From Sphingobium estronivorans (GTDB lineage Bacteria > Pseudomonadota > Alphaproteobacteria > Sphingomonadales > Sphingomonadaceae): a DNA stretch of 64,000 nucleotides. The stretch lies in the NCBI RefSeq assembly GCF_008692605.1, contig NZ_LFCT01000011.1, forward strand, positions 1 through 64,000, read 5' to 3'. Made by a program: the position numbers and the translations under genes. Below, piece after piece: positions 60,661 to 64,000 of the stretch (position 1 is the stretch's first letter; each line of letters starts with the position of its first letter). The notes below the pieces were generated by a model, which did not search any database, was not told the DNA's origin, and saw only the letters and a program-made list of their open reading frames with translations.

Positions 60661-61388
60661 CAGTTTTTCTCTCGCAGCATCGCACTCACCGACCGTTCGG
60701 CGGCGACAGCGGCGGCGACATCCTCGCCCGCGCTGGCGTCCAGCCGCGCCTTGATCGCGGCGATCAGCGGCGCGGGACAGGCGGCGGCGGCTTCGCCCAG
60801 CGCGACGGCACGGTCGATCAGCGTGGCGGCATCCACCACCTCATCGACCAGCCCCATCTCCAGCGCCGTTTCCGCCGTCACCATGCGCTCGCACAGCAGC
60901 AATTTCTTGGCGGCGGACAGGCCGATCAACCGGGGCAGCAGGGCGGTCGAGCCAAGTCCCGGCAATATGCCCAACTCGGCGAAATTCAGCCGCAGCTTCG
61001 CGCCCGGCGCGGCCAGCCTGAGGTCCAGGCACAGGCTCATCGTCACGCCAATGCCCACGGCAGCGCCATTGAAGGCCGCGATGGTCAGCTTGGGAATGGC
61101 CGCCAGTTCGACGGCGAAATCCCGCGTGAAGGCTTCCTCGCCGATGCGAAGCCCGGACGCCCCGGTCCCATGGAAAAAGCAGTCATGGTCCGCGCCCGCG
61201 CAAAAGGCGCGACCTTCGCCGGTCAGCACGATCGCGCGAACCGCCTCATCCGCAGCGGCGGCGCGGAAACCGGCGACAAGGTCCTCACCCATCTCCGGCG
61301 TGTAGGCGTTCAGCCGATCCGGGCGGTTCAGCCGCAGGATCGCGACCGAGCCACGCCGCTCCTCCAAAACGGTACCATAGCGCATCAT
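60660..61388 (-). CDS. Enoyl-CoA hydratase/isomerase family protein (isomerase-like)
   Basis: A 242-aa crotonase-fold protein. The CoA/oxyanion loops are GRAFCAGADHD and GAAVGIGVTM, and FAELGILPGLGSTALLPRL resembles the F-x-x-LGLVPE-x-x-S stretch of delta3-delta2-enoyl-CoA isomerases, but the Glu in PE is Gly here. So isomerase activity via that Glu is unlikely. Its start ATG overlaps the stop of the next crotonase gene (ATGA); a second ATG at 61385 is possible. GGAGG lies a few bases upstream. Part of the overlapping operon 64000 to 57424. Confidence 0.88.
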   Translation of the reverse strand: MMRYGTVLEERRGSVAILRLNRPDRLNAYTPEMGEDLVAGFRAAAADEAVRAIVLTGEGRAFCAGADHDCFFHGTGASGLRIGEEAFTRDFAVELAAIPKLTIAAFNGAAVGIGVTMSLCLDLRLAAPGAKLRLNFAELGILPGLGSTALLPRLIGLSAAKKLLLCERMVTAETALEMGLVDEVVDAATLIDRAVALGEAAAACPAPLIAAIKARLDASAGEDVAAAVAAERSVSAMLREKN

Positions 61389-62173
61389 AGATCCTCCGGC
61401 CCGCGCGGTGCCCAGACCGGCGCGCGCTTTTCCCCGAAGGCTGCGATGCCTTCGGCCAGATCGGGGTGGCCGTTCTGCGCCTGGATCAGCCGCCAGCCAT
61501 TGTCGAGCGCCTGATGCAAGGGCAATTCCTTGGCCGCCCAGATCGCCGCCTTGGTGCGGGCGACGGCGGTGGGCGAGTTTTGCGCGATCATCGCCGCCAG
61601 CGCGAAAGCGCGGTCCATCAGCGCATCAGCCGACAAGACTTCATCAACGAAACCCAGACGATGCATTTCACGCGCCGTCATCCGTTCGCGCCCGCCCGTC
61701 AGCGCCATCTTGAGCACCGCGCCGATCGGCATCCGCCGCGCCATGGCGATGGGTTCGAGCGCCGCCACCAGCCCCACCGCGACATGGCTGTCAAAGAAGG
61801 TGGCATGGTCGGCGGCGAGCACGATATCGGCGTCGGCGGGGAAATGCAGGCCGCCGCCGATGGCCATGCCGTTGATCGCGGCGATCACCGGCTTCGTGAC
61901 GCGATTCTGCGCCGCCGTCCAGCGGATCGAGTCCAGCCTGTCATCCGTCTGCGGCAGGTCGCCAAGATCCGCACCGGTGCAAAACGCCTTTGTCCCCCGC
62001 CCGGTGACGATGGCGACGCGAACATCCGGGTCCGCCTCGACCTGTTGCCACGCCATGGGCAATTCCCGGTTCATCACCGAATTGACCGCATTGTGGCGCG
62101 CTTCCCGATCAAGTGTCAGGACAGCGATGCCGTCGCGCACGGCATAGTCCAGCGTTTCGAACGACCGGCTCAT
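61385..62173 (-). CDS. Enoyl-CoA hydratase-like protein with both catalytic Glu replaced by His
   Basis: A 262-aa crotonase-fold protein: GTKAFCTGADLG and GMAIGGG form the CoA/oxyanion part. The two Glu that activate water in hydratases would lie after GGG and in the P-E-x-x-x-G segment; here these positions are H110 (GGGLHF) and H130 (DSHVAVGL). Two His at one site could act as base or bind metal, so a different reaction is possible. The start overlaps the thiolase stop by ATGA. It sits between an SCP-x thiolase and another crotonase; its place supports beta-oxidation or related C-C bond chemistry. Confidence 0.86.
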   Translation of the reverse strand: MSRSFETLDYAVRDGIAVLTLDREARHNAVNSVMNRELPMAWQQVEADPDVRVAIVTGRGTKAFCTGADLGDLPQTDDRLDSIRWTAAQNRVTKPVIAAINGMAIGGGLHFPADADIVLAADHATFFDSHVAVGLVAALEPIAMARRMPIGAVLKMALTGGRERMTAREMHRLGFVDEVLSADALMDRAFALAAMIAQNSPTAVARTKAAIWAAKELPLHQALDNGWRLIQAQNGHPDLAEGIAAFGEKRAPVWAPRGPEDL

Positions 62174-63315
62174 TCGACCCCCAATATGCTGATCGCGCAG
62201 CCAGTGGGATAGCCGCCGATATTGTGGCTGAGCGCGGTCGTTGCGCCCTTCACCTGCCGCGCGCCCGCTCCCCCGCGCAACTGGAGCGTGTTTTCCACCA
62301 TCATCCGCACCCCGCTGGCCCCGGTCGGATGGCCGAAGGTCTTGAGCCCGCCGTCGGTGTTGACCGGCAGTTCCCCGGCAAGGGTGAAGGTGCCGCTTTC
62401 GATATGCTCCTTGGCCGCGCCCTTGGGGATGAATCCCAAATCCTCGTAGCTCAGCAATTCGGTCAGGGTGAAGCAGTCATGCAGCTGCGCGACGTCGATC
62501 TGGCGGAAGGGATCGTCGATGCCCGCCATGCGGTAGGCGTCCGCCGCCGCGCTCTCCGTCGCCTTCCAGCGCAGGAAATCATGATCGGGGTCAGTATGCG
62601 GATTGGGCGAGCAGTGCGAGACGATCGCCTTGACCCATATCGGATCGGGGCGGAATGTCCGCGCAAGGTCGGCGCGGGTGACGATCACCGCCGCCGCGCC
62701 GTCCGTCTGCGCCGCGCAATCATAGAGGCCGAACGGCCAGGAGATCATCCGCGCGCCCAGCGCCTCCTCGACCGTGATCTCCTTCTTCAGGAAGGATTTG
62801 GGCGCAAGCGTGCCATTATGATGGTTCTTGACCGCGATCTGCGCCAGATGCTCGCGACCCGCGCCGAACGCCTTGAAATAGGGCGCGGCGGCCAGCGCGA
62901 ACCAGCCCGCGGGCGTGGCGGGCAGATCGCGCACGCCGCGCATGGTGACCGGCGGGCCGGACACGCCGCGATCCTTGGGCTTGTCATAACCGACGGCCAG
63001 CACCGTGTCATAGACGCCCGCCGCCACCGCCATGCAGGCGGCGCGCACCGTCTCCGTCCCCGTCGCGCAATAATTATAGACGGAGGTCAGCGGCTTGTAG
63101 AGCTTGAGCGCCTCCGACACGTCGACCGGCCCGGCCAGCGAATAGAGCGAGCCGCAATAAATCGCGTCGATCTGCCGGTTCGGTTCGTCGATGCCCGCGT
63201 CGGCATAGGCTTCGTACACCGCCTCCACGATCATGTCCTGCGCGTCGCTGGTCCAGTTTTCTGCGAATTTGGAACAGCCTGCGCCGACGATGGCGGCTTT
63301 GTCCTTGAGGCTCAT
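62170..63315 (-). CDS. SCP-x-type thiolase
   Basis: A 381-aa thiolase of the SCP-x/lipid-transfer type. The nucleophile Cys is C83 (YNYCATGTETV), the His motif is QLHDCFTLTE, and the C-terminal KTFGHPTGASG resembles the thiolase GHPxGxSG. It should cleave a beta-ketoacyl-CoA with CoA. It keeps the active-site residues lost in its paralogue at 59078. Start ATG at 63315 overlaps the end of the OB-fold gene (ATGA). Confidence 0.92.
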   Translation of the reverse strand: MSLKDKAAIVGAGCSKFAENWTSDAQDMIVEAVYEAYADAGIDEPNRQIDAIYCGSLYSLAGPVDVSEALKLYKPLTSVYNYCATGTETVRAACMAVAAGVYDTVLAVGYDKPKDRGVSGPPVTMRGVRDLPATPAGWFALAAAPYFKAFGAGREHLAQIAVKNHHNGTLAPKSFLKKEITVEEALGARMISWPFGLYDCAAQTDGAAAVIVTRADLARTFRPDPIWVKAIVSHCSPNPHTDPDHDFLRWKATESAAADAYRMAGIDDPFRQIDVAQLHDCFTLTELLSYEDLGFIPKGAAKEHIESGTFTLAGELPVNTDGGLKTFGHPTGASGVRMMVENTLQLRGGAGARQVKGATTALSHNIGGYPTGCAISILGVE

Positions 63316-64000
63316 GACAGGGACCTTTCGGGGACGGCCTTCCAGAAATAGTTGGGACGCCGTCCCGCCTGATGGATGCGCCGGAATGCGAAGCGGACTT
63401 TCAGGTCGATATCGACCTCCGACGCCGCAATGTCCGCCAGTTGCATGTAGATGCGCGGGCCGTTGTCGACCTGCACCACAGCCACCGGAGTTGGCGGATC
63501 GGGCGCGGGGAAGAAGGCGTCGAGCGTATAGGTCACGATCTGCCCGCTCCGTTCGGCGAAATCCTCGTCGGTGAAATCGTCCTTCGCGCCGCAGCGGATG
63601 CACACACGTCCCTTGGGAAATTGCGGTTCGCCACAGGCGCACCGCTGGCCCTGAAGCCGTAGATTTTCGGCGCGCTCGCGAAAATGGATGGTGGCGGAAA
63701 TCCCCTGATCGTCGACGGCGGGATATTCGCTGAGGTCAAGGTCCCGCGCGCGGCGATAGGAGGCCAGCGTGCGCACCGGCATCCTCCGGTCGAGCGCCGG
63801 CTGGAGCGCGGCGGCAGGCGCGGCGCTCTTCACTTCGAACAGCAATGCCTCCGCGCCGTCGCCATGGACAAGCATCGCGATCCGGTCGCCCGGCTGCGCT
63901 TCATCGAGCGCGCCGGCGAGCAGCAGCGGCGCCTGCGCCGCCCCGGCAAAACCGATCCTGTCATAGAGGCCGGGACGCACCCTGCCCTCCCCCAGCTTCA
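63312..64000 (-). CDS. HMG-CoA-synthase-like / OB-fold (DUF35) protein, C-terminal part, cut by window edge
   Basis: The visible ~229 residues are the 3' part; the frame is open to position 64000 without a good start. The C-terminal part has a zinc ribbon CACGEPQFPKGRVCIRC and an OB-fold (YTLDAFFPAPDPPTPVAVVQV). The N-terminal visible part (YDRIGFAGAAQAPLLLAGALDEAQPGDRIAMLVHGDGAEALLFEV) fits the end of an HMG-CoA-synthase/ketoacyl-synthase-like fold. Fusions of these two in one chain are known in bacterial catabolic clusters near SCP-x thiolases. The 5' end lies outside the window. Overlaps the thiolase start by ATGA. Confidence 0.78.
   Translation of the reverse strand, partial: KLGEGRVRPGLYDRIGFAGAAQAPLLLAGALDEAQPGDRIAMLVHGDGAEALLFEVKSAAPAAALQPALDRRMPVRTLASYRRARDLDLSEYPAVDDQGISATIHFRERAENLRLQGQRCACGEPQFPKGRVCIRCGAKDDFTDEDFAERSGQIVTYTLDAFFPAPDPPTPVAVVQVDNGPRIYMQLADIAASEVDIDLKVRFAFRRIHQAGRRPNYFWKAVPERSLS

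Overview
The window looks like chromosomal DNA of a sphingomonad (Sphingobium/Novosphingobium-like alphaproteobacterium). This is inferred from high GC, dense back-to-back genes, three TonB-dependent receptors, many short-chain dehydrogenases (SDRs), paired acyl-CoA dehydrogenases, Rieske, P450 and Baeyer-Villiger oxygenases, and a glutathione-linked formaldehyde module. No rRNA, tRNA, CRISPR, phage or transposase was found. The exact genus cannot be set from sequence alone.

Layout. (1) 0.3-19.9 kb is a catabolic block. It holds a KstD-like FAD dehydrogenase (1134-2591), a minus-strand NTF2/Old Yellow Enzyme/SDR/SDR operon (6080 down to 2746) with a divergent AraC regulator, and a long minus-strand series from a CoA ligase at 18768 down through an amidohydrolase-like protein, Rieske oxygenase, exported amidase, SDR, MFS and two Lrp/AsnC regulators. 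After a 208-bp operator-like gap come two acyl-CoA dehydrogenases and two thioesterases. A divergent SDR (19081) precedes a TonB-dependent receptor (20017). (2) 22.7-30.7 kb is housekeeping and stress: two overlapping small ORFs, the formaldehyde pair frmA/fghA around a VOC protein, a YbaK-like deacylase, katG, a 52-aa ORF and two glutathione S-transferases. (3) 30.7-40.1 kb holds a membrane PQQ dehydrogenase, a Baeyer-Villiger-type monooxygenase and a secreted sulfatase, flanked on both sides by regulators in which two TetR units are fused in one polypeptide. (4) 40.1-44.8 kb is TetR / TonB receptor / MFS / small membrane protein. (5) 44.8-54.5 kb has two paralogous LuxR-type regulators, two SDRs, a DUF1214 protein, NTF2/ketosteroid-isomerase-fold proteins, a broken isomerase remnant and a third TonB receptor. 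(6) 54.5-64 kb has a lipoprotein PQQ dehydrogenase, a TetR, and a tightly overlapping minus-strand operon: HMG-CoA-synthase-like/OB-fold protein (cut by the window edge), SCP-x thiolase, two crotonase-fold proteins, a MaoC-like protein, an Ltp2-like retro-aldolase candidate, a DUF35 Zn-ribbon/OB protein and a P450.

How they may work together (inference): outer-membrane uptake, periplasmic sulfate/amide/alcohol removal, oxygenation and ring dehydrogenation in the cytosol, then CoA activation, beta-oxidation and retro-aldol side-chain cleavage. The enzyme mix resembles steroid or other polycyclic isoprenoid catabolism, but the substrate is not shown by the sequence. The most interesting non-gene signals are shared operator-like half-sites in several promoters, a 69-bp dispersed repeat lying directly after two unrelated stop codons, and several enzymes with altered catalytic residues.
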